This document shows positions 47,564 through 58,869 of a stretch of 64,000 nt of DNA, one piece after another. The notes under the pieces were generated by a model. It saw only the letters and a list, made by a program, of their open reading frames with translations, was not told the DNA's origin and did no database searches. Origin of the DNA: Gonatopus flavifemur (lineage: Eukaryota > Arthropoda > Insecta > Hymenoptera > Dryinidae); assembly GCA_018340375.1 (NCBI GenBank), contig JAFFJZ010000026.1, positions 1,054,001 through 1,118,000 on the forward strand, in the 5' to 3' direction. The position numbers and the translations under genes are program-made. Numbering within the stretch: the first letter of the stretch is position 1; each line of letters starts with the position of its first letter.

Positions 47564-47801
47564 ACTGTAAAAAAAATTTGGATTAATTTTAATACAAAAA
47601 TTTGGAAGCAATTAATATACGTATTTTTGCATCGAATTCTCCACACTTTCATTAAAATTCACACACAATATTATCTACAAATGGGTTTCATAACAAATGT
47701 AATTGGAATTCTTATAAAATCAGTAGTAAATTTAATACACAAATGTGTGTGTTAATTGCTTCCATATTTTGTGTATGAGACCCAAAAATTTTTCAATAGT
47801 G
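47564..47801. mobile_element. CACTGTAAAAA-ended MITE, first of three joined by TA
   Basis: TA at 47562-47563 and 47802-47803. Arms pair TTTGGAAGCAATTAA with TTAATTGCTTCCA. Confidence 0.75.
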
Positions 47802-47803
47802 TA

Positions 47804-48043
47804 CACTTTAAAAAATATTTGTATTGATTTTAATTCAAAAGTCTTGAAGCAATTAACACACATATTTTTGCATTGGATCTCCTATTCTTTTATTAGAATT
47901 CAAACATAATATTATCTTGAAATGGTTTTCATACAATATTTCATTCGAATCTTATAAAATTTGTGGTGAATTTAATACAAAAATATGTGTGTTAATTGTT
48001 TCCAAATTTTGTGTATGGAATTCATGAATTTTTTTTAACACTG
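47804..48043. mobile_element. Same family as 47564-47801, head-to-tail, sharing TA
   Basis: Begins CACTTTAAAAAATATTTGTA directly after the TA that ends the preceding copy; ends TTTTTTTAACACTG then TA (48044-48045). Interior is about 80% like its neighbour (CTTGAAGCAATTAACACACA). Confidence 0.75.
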
Positions 48044-48045
48044 TA

Positions 48046-48342
48046 CACGAAGAGAAATTCCGAGATATTAAATCAAGGAACTTTAAGTGATGTCTTATCT
48101 CGTAACTGACGTGAAACAAAATCAACCGATTAGTGATTTTTTATCTCCAACTACATGATTTTAGATCACCAAACTGCTTGATTTCAGATCTTCAACTTCA
48201 CGATGAAATAATAGGTATCACGAGATTCGAGATTTATGTTCTCCGATGTTATGACGTTTTTTCGAGATGCAAAATCACCTGATCGCGAGATGAAAAGTCA
48301 CGTGAAGTTCCATGATTGAATATCTCGCAATTTCTCTCCATG
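48046..48342. mobile_element. CACGAAGAGAAAT-ended foldback, third in the TA-joined chain
   Basis: Begins right after the shared TA; ends AATTTCTCTCCATG then TA (48343-48344). Different interior: TCTCGTAACTGACGTG and many GATNNNNNATC short repeats. Confidence 0.7.
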
Positions 48343-48482
48343 TAGTTGTATGAAATATTATTTCTCGTTGAAATTTACGGATGTTCCAAACCAAAAAATG
48401 TTACGTCAAAATTTAATCCTTTGTCATGAAAATTCTGACGTTGACTGGCATATGCTAAATTTTTGTCAAAATGACATTTGTT

Positions 48483-48777
48483 CACGGAGAAAATGTATTG
48501 GCGAAAAATTACCCAAAGTTGAGTAAAACGGGGACGTAGTGGCATTCCCGCGAAGTTTAAAATCCGGTCGAGTTCATTTTATTCGACTACAGATGAAAAT
48601 AAATTCAAATGTTTTCATTATTTCAACAAGTTGAATACTGTTGAAAAATATCTGAATTGATTTTCATCTGTAGTCGAGTAAAATTAAGTCAACTGGATTT
48701 TCAACTTCGCGGGAATGCCACTATGTCCTTGTTTTACTCAACTTTGAATAATTTTTCGTCAATATATTTTCTCCGTG
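48483..48777. mobile_element. CACGGAGAAAATG-ended foldback, TT duplication
   Basis: TT on both sides. Arms of about 125 bp pair with few mismatches (GTAGTGGCATTCCCGCGAAG and its complement). Confidence 0.82.
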
Positions 48778-48779
48778 TT

Positions 48780-49493
48780 TGAACAAAAATGTTCCACTTG
48801 AGATTGTTGAAATGAATTTTTAATGGAGTACAAGTATATACAAACGTATGCTGGGTCATAAATATCAGGTCCTTGTTTTTTCCCACAACAACCTTAATTG
48901 CTCCTTTTCGTTCATGTAGGAATTTATGTTGGATCATTATTGTAATTTTGATTTTTTCAATAAAAGATTCAAACTTTAACGATACACCCTCGCTATGTGT
49001 ATGTGTCCTACCCAGACAGTACATAAACTTCTCTGAACGTCCAGGAATGTAGCCGCAGCAGGGATTATCAGCCTGAAAATATTCGTGTAGTTACTCCCGG
49101 AGTATTTAAAAAAAAAAGCACTTCTAACCCATTATAAAGGTATATTTATACGAGACAAAAAGTGCTCCTCGCTACAAAGACCCCAGGGGTACAAAAAAAT
49201 TCCCAGGTGACCTATATATTAGTCGAACTAATGAATTCAAAAAAAGCTCTAGAGGAGTTCAATGTTTGGGACATTAACAAGTTCTTTGAAAGCACTCAAA
49301 CAATACTTGGAGTATCATTTCAGGATGTTCACAGAAGCTCTTTTTGGATTCATTAGTTCAAAAAAAGTTCTTGAAGAATTCTCTTTTTTGTTTTTGAAAA
49401 ATAATTCTCCCTGCGCTATCAAGAGCTTTTCACTATTTGTTAAAGTGACATTTCAACTTGCTTTGGAAAGTGAGATTCCCACTCCAATATGTA
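48780..49493. other. Anonymous sequence before the giant foldback
   Basis: Contains two loosely similar blocks with TTCAAAAAAAGCTCT/AGAGGAGTTC at about 49225 and 49350. No gene. Confidence 0.35.
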
Positions 49494-49821
49494 CACTCTA
49501 AAAAATATGGGGAGTTTTTCCTCATTTCAATGGTGGATTTCATCCCCAGGTCGTGGGGGAATTGTTTTTTCATCAAAAATAGGGAATTTTCCTCCGTTTT
49601 GAGGGACGATTCCGTTTTTTGGGTGTTGAATCCTCCAAAAAGTGAGGGTAAACTCCACCAGCGATGAAAGGTCCATGAACCTGGAACCGCCACAAGCGAT
49701 TCTGGGATAAGTGGCTATTGGAGAATTTAGAGCTAATTTAGAGCTAATTTGGTACTGGACGTGAAAATTTAGAGCTCCACTGGAAACGCTGGAAACTGTG
49801 GCGGTTCCAACTTCATGGGAA

Positions 49822-52028
49822 GCTGGAACCGCCACAACATGAGGGTAGGGTTTTTCGGGAAAAAGCTTCTATAGGAATTTAGAGCTAATTTAGAGCTCTT
49901 AAGATCATCCATGAAAATTTTCGAAAAAATTACCCCTGGGGGGGGGGGGAGGGGGGAAGGAAAAATTTGGAAAAAGAATTTTTTTTCCTGAAATGTTGGT
50001 GAGATGAATTGCAGGACTTTTCTAGGCCTGCAGAGGAAAGAAGCAAGCCGGGAAAATTGAACCCAGATACCTATGGGGGGCATAAAGAAGATTTGCTGGA
50101 GACTGGGTCGTTGGCTGAGCTGGAACCGCCACAACATAAAAGGAGGGTTCTTCGGAGAAAAGCTTCAACAGGAATTTAGAGCTTATTCAGAGCTCTGGAG
50201 ATCATCCATGCAAATTTCCGAAAAAATGACCGTAGAGGGTGGGGGAGAAACAATTTGAGAAAAAAAATTTTTTTTTCCTGAAATGTTTGTGAGATGGATT
50301 GCAGGACTTTCCTAGGCCTTCAGAGGAGGGAACCAAGCCGAAAAAATTGAACCCAGATATCTATTGGCAACATGAAGAAGGTTTGCTGAAGACTTGGTCG
50401 TTGGCTGGGCTGAATCCGCCACAACATGAAAGGGGGGTTTTTCGGGAGCAAGCTTCTATAGGAATTTAGAGCTAATTCAGAGCTCTCAAGATCATCCATG
50501 ACAGATTTCGAAAAATTACCCCTGGGGGTGGGGGAGAAAAAATTTGAGAAGACAAATTTTTCTTCCTGAAATGTTTGTGACATGAATTGCAAGACTTTCC
50601 TAGGCCTTCAGGGGAGGGAACCAAGTCGGAAAAATCGGACACAGATACCTACGGGGGACATAAAGAAGATTTGTTGAAGACTGGGTTGTTGGCTGAGCTG
50701 GAACCGCCACAACATAGAGAGTGGGTTTTCCGGAGAAGTGCTTCTATAGGAATTTAGAGCTAATTCAGAGCTCTGGGAATCATCCATGAAGAATTTCCGA
50801 ACAAGTACCCCTGAGAGTGTGTGAGAGAAACTTGGAAGAAAAAATAGAAAAAGCAAATAGAATGGTTGTAAAACAATGTCCAGCAAGATTGTAGGACATC
50901 GGAGGTGTAGCCCCAACGTCCATAACGGGATCCGAATGACCTAGAGGGCAAAAAAAAATTTGGGACAGATCAAGTACTCTGTTGAGCTGGAACCACCACA
51001 ACATAGAGAGTGGGTTTTTCGGAAAAGTGCTTCTATAGGAATTTGGAGCTAACTCAAAGCTCTGGGAATCATCAATGAAGATTTTCCGAAAAGTACCCCT
51101 GAGAGTGTGGGGGAAAAAAATTTGGATGAAAAGTGGAAAATCAAATGAAGTGTTTATAAAATAATATTCAGCGAGATTGTAGGGCTTCAGATGTGAGGAC
51201 CCAACGTCCATAATCGGATCCGAATCACTAAGAGGGTTAAAAAAAAATTTGGGAGAGATCAAGTACTTTTTTGAGTTGGAACCGCCACAACATAGAGAGT
51301 GGGTTTCTCGGAAAAGTGGTTCTATCGGGATTTAGAGCTGATTCAGAGCTCTGGGAATCATCAATGAAGACTCTCAGAAAAAGTATCCCTGGGAAAGTGG
51401 GAGAAAACATTTGAGGTAAAAATAAAAAATCAGATACAATATTTGTCAAATAATGTCCAGCAAGATTGTGGGGCCTTAGAGGTGGGGACCCAACTTCCAT
51501 AACCTGATGCGAATCACCCAGAGGGTGAGAAAAAGAATTTGGAAGAGATAAAGTAATTTGTTGAGCTAGAACCGCCACAACATAAGGAATGGATTTTGCG
51601 GAGAAGTGCTCCTATAGGAATGGAGAGCTCATTTAGAGCTTTGGGAATCATCCATGAAGATTTTCCGAAAAAGTATCCCTGAGAATGTGGGAGAAAAAAA
51701 CTTTGGATGAAAAATGAAAGATCAAATGAAGTGTTTGTGAAATAATATCCAGCGAGATTGTAGGGCTCCAGAGGTGGGGACCCACCTCCCATAACCGCAT
51801 CCGAATCACCCAGTGGGTTCAAAAAATTTGGGAGAGATCAAGTACTTTGTTGAGTTGGAACCGCCACAACATAGAGAGTGGGTTTTTCGGAAAAGTACTC
51901 CTATGGGAATTTAGAGCTCTTTTAGAGTTCTTAGAATTACACTTAAACATGTCTGATAAATCAGCCCGAAGATGATATAATTCATAAAACGTGAAAAAAA
52001 TTCGATTCTCAGGAAATAATATTCTGAT
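49822..52028 (+). repeat. Left-arm tandem array, period about 290 bp (8 units)
   Basis: Unit starts near 49822, 50121, 50409, 50697, 50984, 51276, 51565 and 51855; spacings 287-299. Outer units carry GACTGGGTCGTTGG and CCCCTGGGGGTGGGGG; inner ones carry GAGATCAAGTACTTTGTTGA. The last unit is cut to about 174 bp. Confidence 0.9.
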
Positions 52029-54480
52029 CTGGAACCGCCACAGAAGTAAATCAGAGTTTCTCGGGGAGAATGATATGTGGGAATTTGAAGCTATTCCAAA
52101 GCTCTTAGAATTACACATAAACATGTCTGATAAATCAGCTCAAGTATGATAGAATTGAAAAAACGTGCAAAAAATTGAAAATTCGGTCGATTGATCTGTG
52201 GATTAGAGTGAATTCATAATTCTAGGCAGTGAGCTGTGAAATTCGAACTCCACAGTGTCCATCCAAGTTGCTGCAACCGGTGAAAATAATTTGATCCTGA
52301 GAAATGATATGCTGAGCTGGAACCGGCACAGGGAAACATCGAAGGTTTCGGGGAAAATGATATGTGGGAATTCAGAGCTATTTTGGAGCTCTTAGAAGTA
52401 CACTTAAACATGGTTGATAAATTAGCCCGAAGATGATATAATTCATAAAACGTGGAAAGAATTCGATTCTCAGGAAATGATATCCTGACCTGGAACCGCC
52501 ACAGAGGAAAATCAAAGTTTTTCGGGGAGAATGATATGTGGGAATTTAGAGCTATTCCAAAGCTCTTAGAATTACACATAAACATGTCTGAAATTCGGTC
52601 GATTGATCTGTGGATTAGAGTGAATTCATTATTCTGGGCAGTGAGCAGTGGAATTCGAACTCCACAGTCTCCATCCAAGTTGCTGCAACCGGTGAAAAAA
52701 ATGTGATTTTGAGAAATGATATGCTGAGCTGGAACCGGCACAGGGAAAAATCGAAGGTTTCGGGGAAAATGATATGTGGGAATTCAGAGCTATTTTAGAG
52801 CTCTTAGAAGTACACTTAAACATGGTTGATAAATTAGCCCGAAGATGATATAATTCATAAAACGTGGAAAGAATTCGATTCTCAGGAAATGACATCCTGA
52901 CCTGGAACCGCCACAGAGGAAAATCAAAGTTTTTCGGGGAGAATGATATGTGGGAATTTAGAGCTATTCCAAAGCTCTTAGAATTACACATAAACATGTC
53001 TGAAATTCGGTCGATTGATCTGTGGATTAGAGTGAATTCATTATTCTGGGCAGTGAGCAGTGGAATTCGAACTCCACAGTCTCCATCCAAGTTGCTGCAA
53101 CCGGTGAAAAAAATGTGATTTTGAGAAATGATATGCTGAGCTGGAACCGGCACAGGGAAAAATCGAAGGTTTCGGGGAAAATGATATGTGGGAATTCAGA
53201 GCTATTTTGGAGCTCTTAGAAGTACACTTAAACATGGTTGATAAATTAGCCCGAAGATGATATAATTCATAAAACGTGGAAAGAATTCGATTCTCAGGAA
53301 ATGATATCCTGACCTGGAACCGCCACAGAGGAAAATCAAAGTTTTTCGGGGAGAATGATATGTGGGAATTTAGAGCTATTCCAAAGCTCTTAGAATTACA
53401 CATAAACATGTCTGAAATTCGGTCGATTGATCTGTGGATTAGAGTGAATTCATTATTCTGGGCAGTGAGCAGTGGAATTCGAACTCCACAGTCTCCATCC
53501 AAGTTGCTGCAACCGGTGAAAAAAATGTGATTTTGAGAAATGATATGCTGAGCTGGAACCGGCACAGGGAAAAATCGAAGGTTTCGGGGAAAATGATATG
53601 TGGGAATTCAGAGCTATTTTAGAGCTCTTAGAAGTACACTTAAACATGGTTGATAAATTAGCCCGAAGATGATATAATTCATAAAACGTGGAAAGAATTC
53701 GATTCTCAGGAAATGATATCCTGACCTGGAACCGCCACAGAGGAAAATCAAAGTTTTTCGGGGAGAATGATATGTGGGAATTTAGAGCTATTCCAAAGCT
53801 CTTAGAATTACACATAAACATGTCTGAAATTCGGTCGATTGATCTGTGGATTAGAGTGAATTCATTATTCTGGGCAGTGAGCAGTGGAATTCGAACTCCA
53901 CAGTCTCCATCCAAGTTGCTGCAACCGGTGAAAAAAATGTGATTTTGAGAAATGATATGCTGAGCTGGAACCGGCACAGGGAAAAATCGAAGGTTTCGGG
54001 GAAAATGATATGTGGGAATTCAGAGCTATTTTAGAGCTCTTAGAAGTACACTTAAACATGGTTGATAAATTAGCCCGAAGATGATATAATTCATAAAACG
54101 TGGAAAGAATTCGATTCTCAGGAAATGATATCCTGACCTGGAACCGCCACAGAGGAAAATCAAAGTTTTTCGGGGAGAATGATATGTGGGAATTTAGAGC
54201 TATTCCAAAGCTCTTAGAATTACACATAAACATGTCTGAAATTCGGTCGATTGATCTGTGGATTAGAGTGAATTCATTATTCTGGGCAGGGAGCAGTGGA
54301 ATTCGAACTCCACAGTCTCCATCCAAGTTGCTGCAACCGGTGAAAAAAATGTGATTTTGAGAAATGATATGCTGAGCTGGAACCGCCACAGGGAAAAATC
54401 GAAGGTTTCGGGGAAAATGATATATGACAATTCAAAGCTATTTCAGAGCTCTGAAAGTCCCAAATGCACTTCGGTGAAAA
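52029..54480 (+). repeat. 412-bp dimeric higher-order tandem repeat (5 full copies)
   Basis: Copies start at 52317, 52729, 53141, 53553 and 53965, with a partial one from 54377, at near-identity. Each is a dimer: A (173 bp, starting CTGGAACCGGCACAG) plus B (239 bp, starting CTGGAACCGCCACAG), both containing GAGCTATT..AGCTCTTAGAA and ACATAAACATG-like blocks. The monomer pair at 51856-52316 (173 + 288) is the evident precursor; B later lost about 49 bp after ACATGTCTG. Confidence 0.93.
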
Positions 54481-54689
54481 ATCACCCCGTTGGAGTCACA
54501 TTGAGAAAAATTCGAACAAAAACGTAAATTCCAACTGAATGATTTTTGGATAAGTTGAAATTCTAAAAAATGACAGTGGCGTTCATTTGTTTATGATCAA
54601 CATTTCATTTTCCATCCTAAATCTTAATCACTATACAAACTGGAGTAGTCTCTGATAAAAATAAAAAAAAATCAATCGATCGTATTTCC

Positions 54690-56720
54690 CATTGTTCCAC
54701 GTTTATTCAATTTTATAATACTTGGGCTGATTTATTAGACATGTTTATGTGTAATTATGAGAGCTGTGAATTAGCTCTAAATCCCTATAGGAGCACTCTC
54801 CGAAAAACCCATTCTCTATGTTGTGGCGGTTCGAGTTCAACAAAGTACTTGATCTGTTCCAAATTTTTTTTTCAGCACTCTGGGGGATTCGTATCCGGTT
54901 ATGGAAGTCGGGTCCTCACCTTTAAAGCCCTACAATCTTGCTGGACATTATTTCACGAACATTTCATTCGATTTTTTATTTTCGCTTCAAATTTCTTCTC
55001 CCACACTCCCAGGGATACTTTTTCGGAAAAACTTGATGGACGATTTTCAGAGCTCTAAACGAGCGCTTAATTCCTATAGAAGCACTTCTCCGCAAAATCC
55101 ATCCCTTATGTTGTGGCGGTTCCAGCTCAACAAATAAGTTGATCTCTCCCAAATTTTTTTTCTCACCCTCTGGGTGATTCGCATCAGGTTAGGGAAGTTG
55201 GGTCCCCACCTCTAAAGCCCTACAATCCTGCTGGACGTTATCTTACAAACATTCTATATTATTTTTCATGCTTACCTCAAATGTTTTCTCCCACACTCCC
55301 AGGGATACTTTCTCGGAAAATCTTCGTGGATGATTCCCAGAGCTCTAAATTAGCTTCGAATTCCTATGGAAGCACTTTTTCGAAAAACCCACTCTCTATG
55401 TGGTGGGGCTTCCAACTCAATAAAGTACTTGATTTGTCCCAAATTTTTTTTCAGCCTTCTGGGTCATTCGGATGCGGTTATGGACGTTGCGTCGTGACCT
55501 CCGAAGTCCTGCAACCTTGCTGGGCATTATTTGACAAACATTCTACTTGATTTTTCATTTTTTCTCCAAATTTTCTCTCCCACAATCTCAGGGGCACTTT
55601 TCCGGAAAATCTTCATGGATGATTCACAGAGCTCTGAATTGGCTGTAAATCCTTATAGAAGCACTCTCCGCAAAACCCACTCTCTATGTTGTGGCGGTTC
55701 CAGCTCAACAAAGCACTTGATCTCTCTCAAATTTTTTTTTAACCCTCTGGGTGATTCGGCTCTGATTATGGAAGTTGGGTCCTCACATCCGAAGTCCTAC
55801 AATCTTGCTGGACATTATTTTACAGATATTCTGTACGATTTTTCATTTTTTCTTCAAATTCTCTCTCTCCCACACTCTGAGGGGTACTTCTTCTGAGAAT
55901 CTTCATGGATGATTTCCATAGCTCTAAATTAGCTCTAAATTCCTATAGAAGCTTTTCCCCGAAAAACCCCCTCTTTATGTTATGGCGGTTCCAGCTCAGG
56001 CAACGACCCAGTCTTCAGCACATTCTTCCTTATGTCCCCCATAGGTATCTGGGTTCGATCTTCCTCGCTTGGTCCCCTCTTCTGGAGGCCTAGAAACGTG
56101 CTGCAATCCATTCCAAACACATTTTAGGTGAAAAAATTTCTTTTCCCAAATTTTTCCTCCCCCACCCCCAGGGGTCATTTTTACCGAAAATTTTCTTGGG
56201 TGATCTTGAGAGCTCTAAATTAGCTCTCAATTCCTATAGAAGCTTTTCCTCGAAAAACTCCCCCTTTATGTTGTGGCGGTTCCAGCTCAGCCAACGACCC
56301 AGTCTTCAGCACATCTTCTTTATGTCCCCCATAGGTATCTGGGTTCGATTTTCCCGGCTTGGTTCTCTCCTCTGTAGGTCTAGAAAAGTCCTGCAATTCA
56401 TCTCATAAACATTTCAGGGAAAAAATTTCTTCTCCCCCACCCCCAGGGGTAATTTTTTCGAAAATTTTCATGGATGATTTCAAGAGCTCTAAATTAGCTC
56501 TAAATTCCTATCGAAGCTTTTTCCCGAAAAACCCTACCCTCATGTTGTGGCGGTTCCAGCTTCCCATGAAGTTGGAACCGCCACAGTTTCTAGCGTTTCC
56601 AGAGGAGCTCTAAATTTCTACGTCCAGTACTAAATTAGCTCTAAATGAGCTCCAAATTCTCCAATAGTCACTTATCCCGAAATCGCTTGTGGCGGTTCCA
56701 GGTTCATGGACCTCAGGATG
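54690..56720 (-). repeat. Right-arm tandem array, inverse of the left arm
   Basis: Inverse unit starts (ATGTTGTGGCGGTTCCAGCTC) near 54818, 55109, 55397, 55686, 55977, 56268 and 56543, plus a terminal CTTGTGGCGGTTCCAGG at about 56690. The inner and outer unit subtypes occur in mirror order to the left arm. Confidence 0.9.
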
Positions 56721-56869
56721 AACAGTTTCCTATTCATGGTGGAGCTTTGTTGCCACCATTTTTAGTGAAATATTCCACACTTATTTTTTTCATACTTACT
56801 CTTATGCAGTCGGATTCTCACTCTTATTGGACTCGCAGTATCCACTGGACACGATGTTGAGACAGGATT

Positions 56870-56965
56870 CTGGAATGTTTCTGAGACTGGTAATGTCCTG
56901 CCATTGTAACATTTCATTCGAAACGGTACAATGGTAGGACATTAGCAGTCTATGAAACGTTTCAT
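56870..56965. repeat. Small foldback
   Basis: GGTAATGTCCTGCCATTGTA pairs with TACAATGGTAGGACATTAGC. Short, no target duplication. Confidence 0.6.
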
Positions 56966-57205
56966 AAACGTTTCGCGACATTATATCATCTTAATTATAG
57001 TTCAGGGTCTAACCAATCAAATATACTTCAAAACAAGAACAAAAAAAGCGGTCCGTCAAGTAGTTTTTGAGTAATCGTGGCCAACAGTTCAAAAACCATG
57101 GTTTCGAAAAGAAACGCGTCATAAAATACCGCCACGTTACTTTTTAATGAAGAAAAATATTCTTTTGTACTCTTTATTGTATTAAACGAGTAGCAAAAAT
57201 TTGGA

Positions 57206-57346
57206 TGGGGGCCAAATTAACGAAAAACCAAATCAACGAAAAATTGGTTGAAAAGAGAGATACGTCACACTTTCTCTTTTCAAACTCTGTCAAACACTGA
57301 TTTCGTTGATTTGTCTTTTCGTTGATTTGGCACCCATCAAAAAATT
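57206..57346. repeat. Foldback with AACGAAAA/TTTTCGTT sub-repeats
   Basis: ATGGGGGCCAAATTAACGAA...CAAATCAACGAAA pairs with TTTCGTTGATTTG...TTTTCGTTGATTTGGCACCCAT; the loop holds AAGAGAG..CTCTCTT-like arms. Confidence 0.7.
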
Positions 57347-57494
57347 TTGAGTTAATTGTTTATTTCCTTCTATGAAAAAAATTCAAGAAAAATTATTATT
57401 CTGGATTGTATCGTTCATTTCACTCGAGGAAAAATAATTTCCCTATAAAAAGCTTCTGAGGAGTTTTCGATAGTGAATTTCCCGCAAAATGATG

Positions 57495-57731
57495 CCCTGG
57501 TTGAAAGAACCCATTGATTCTGACCAATTTTCATTAAATTCCGATTAAACGTGGATAATGTTCTGACCAAATCTCACCGGTGATTTTTCAATGAAATTTG
57601 GTTACAAAATTTAATGTGAATCTCGTTGAATCTGGCCAAATCTCACTAAATTCCGATCAAACTTGGACAATGTTCTGACCAAATCTCATTGAATTTAATT
57701 TGTCAGATTCAATGAGTTCTTTTAACCAGGG
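57495..57731. mobile_element. CCCTGGTTGAAAGAAC-ended MITE, TG duplication
   Basis: Ends CCCTGGTTGAAAGAACCCAT and TTCTTTTAACCAGGG, TG at 57493-57494 and 57732-57733. Inside, TCTGACCAAATCTCA repeats several times. End type as in 36015-37208 and 59896-62549. Confidence 0.75.
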
Positions 57732-57822
57732 TGGATTTGTTGGAAGACAGAAGTTGTGAATACTCTGCTGATAATTAACACAGTGCTTCCTTGTTCTTCA
57801 TTGACCATTTTTAATGATACTG

Positions 57823-58112
57823 CACTGAGAACCCAATTTCTTAGATTCAAAGAAGATTCCTTCGCCCTCATTCTGATAAATATTGTTTCAATTGGAAAAA
57901 TAATTCTTTTTAGTGGAAAAACTTTTCATTGAATTAAAATGATATCCTTCGAATTTGAGGAAAAACATTTTTTTGTTTCAATTTGAAAATTTTTTGTTGC
58001 AGTTTGATGAAAACATTTTCCATTGAACTGAATTTTCGTCAATTGAACAAAAATTTATTAGAATAAGGGCAAAGGAAATTTTCTTTCAGTTTAAGAAATT
58101 GGGTTACCAGTG
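57823..58112. mobile_element. CACTGAGAACCCAATTTC-ended element
   Basis: The right end is the inverse GAAATTGGGTTACCAGTG. Flanks are TG and TA, so no exact duplication. Interior of AAATTGAAAC/AATTGGAAAA runs. Confidence 0.6.
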
Positions 58113-58869
58113 TATGCTTCAATGATGGTTCTATGATGGTTTCATATAAGTTTTTAGTGGAATTCACACGACACAGACAAAAGGGAAATATTGTCAGATA
58201 ATACAGATTGCAGAAAATTTTTCTTACAACTCTCAATCAATTGATATCTCAAATTTTCGGGATGATTCTCCGAGACTCTACGTCGCTAAAGAACCCAACA
58301 TTATGATTAATTACTATTAAAATCGCTATTTTGTTTTTTACTTGATCAAATGTATGTGGTATACATCCAACCACTCTTACTTCTCTCTGAGATCTACAAT
58401 ACTTGTATTCATATATTACCTATATTCTCAAAGTTGATTGTAATATGCTTATTGTATAATATATCCATCATAAATTCCCATGAAAATATATTCATAAGTA
58501 TCCATGATGAATCATAAGCAGAAATACATAGGACTTCGTGGTTTACTTATGAATTTTCAGTTTCAAAATCCATAACATTTCATGATAAGAAGATTTTCTT
58601 ATGAATTGTCATCACACTTTAAGAGGGTACTTGATTTAGGGGTACGGAATTGCAGTTGATTATAAACAATGAATCAAATGTACGTAACCCAATATCAAAC
58701 AGTAATGTTGAAGTCTTTGTATAGATCTCTTGATCTCAACAATAAAAAAAAAATTATTTACTGAAGAACCAAAATTTTGAGTTGATAAAAAAACTGGTAG
58801 AGTAAAAATGAAAATTTCACAATTTTTCATGAATTTAATTCCGAATAATTTAAATTATCAATTGATAGA
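58113..58869. other. Anonymous AT-rich DNA
   Basis: No gene; an ATGAATTTTCA/CATGAAAATAT-rich zone at 58480-58600 has short inverted stretches without clear ends. Confidence 0.35.

Larger units (their letters stand above)
49494..56767. mobile_element. 7.3-kb giant foldback built of tandem repeats
   Basis: The arms (about 49494-51960 and 54690-56767) are inverted copies of one another. Each is a tandem array of ~290-bp units whose start is marked by GCTGGAACCGCCACAACAT (or the inverse). The loop contains a 412-bp higher-order repeat (52317-54376). Outer ends CACTCTAAAAAATATGG and CCATTTTTAGTG suggest a CACT..AGTG terminus, but right-side erosion and lack of a matching duplication leave the exact ends uncertain. 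Open frames inside are by-products of the repeats. Architecture resembles Drosophila FB elements; that is an analogy, not homology I can show. Confidence 0.8.

Noticed and set aside
49025..49072. Exon-like minus-strand stretch after TTTTCAG (ADNPCCGYIPGRSEK), possible missing oxygenase exon
   Set aside because: No similarity to the expected DIOX_N motif (GF.YL.NHG), and the neighbouring CCCAGACAGTACA string belongs to a dispersed repeat end.
52214..54389. Five 174-codon minus-strand frames as a tandem gene family
   Set aside because: They arise from the 412-bp repeat itself, run across unit borders, have no recognisable domain, and lie in non-coding foldback DNA.
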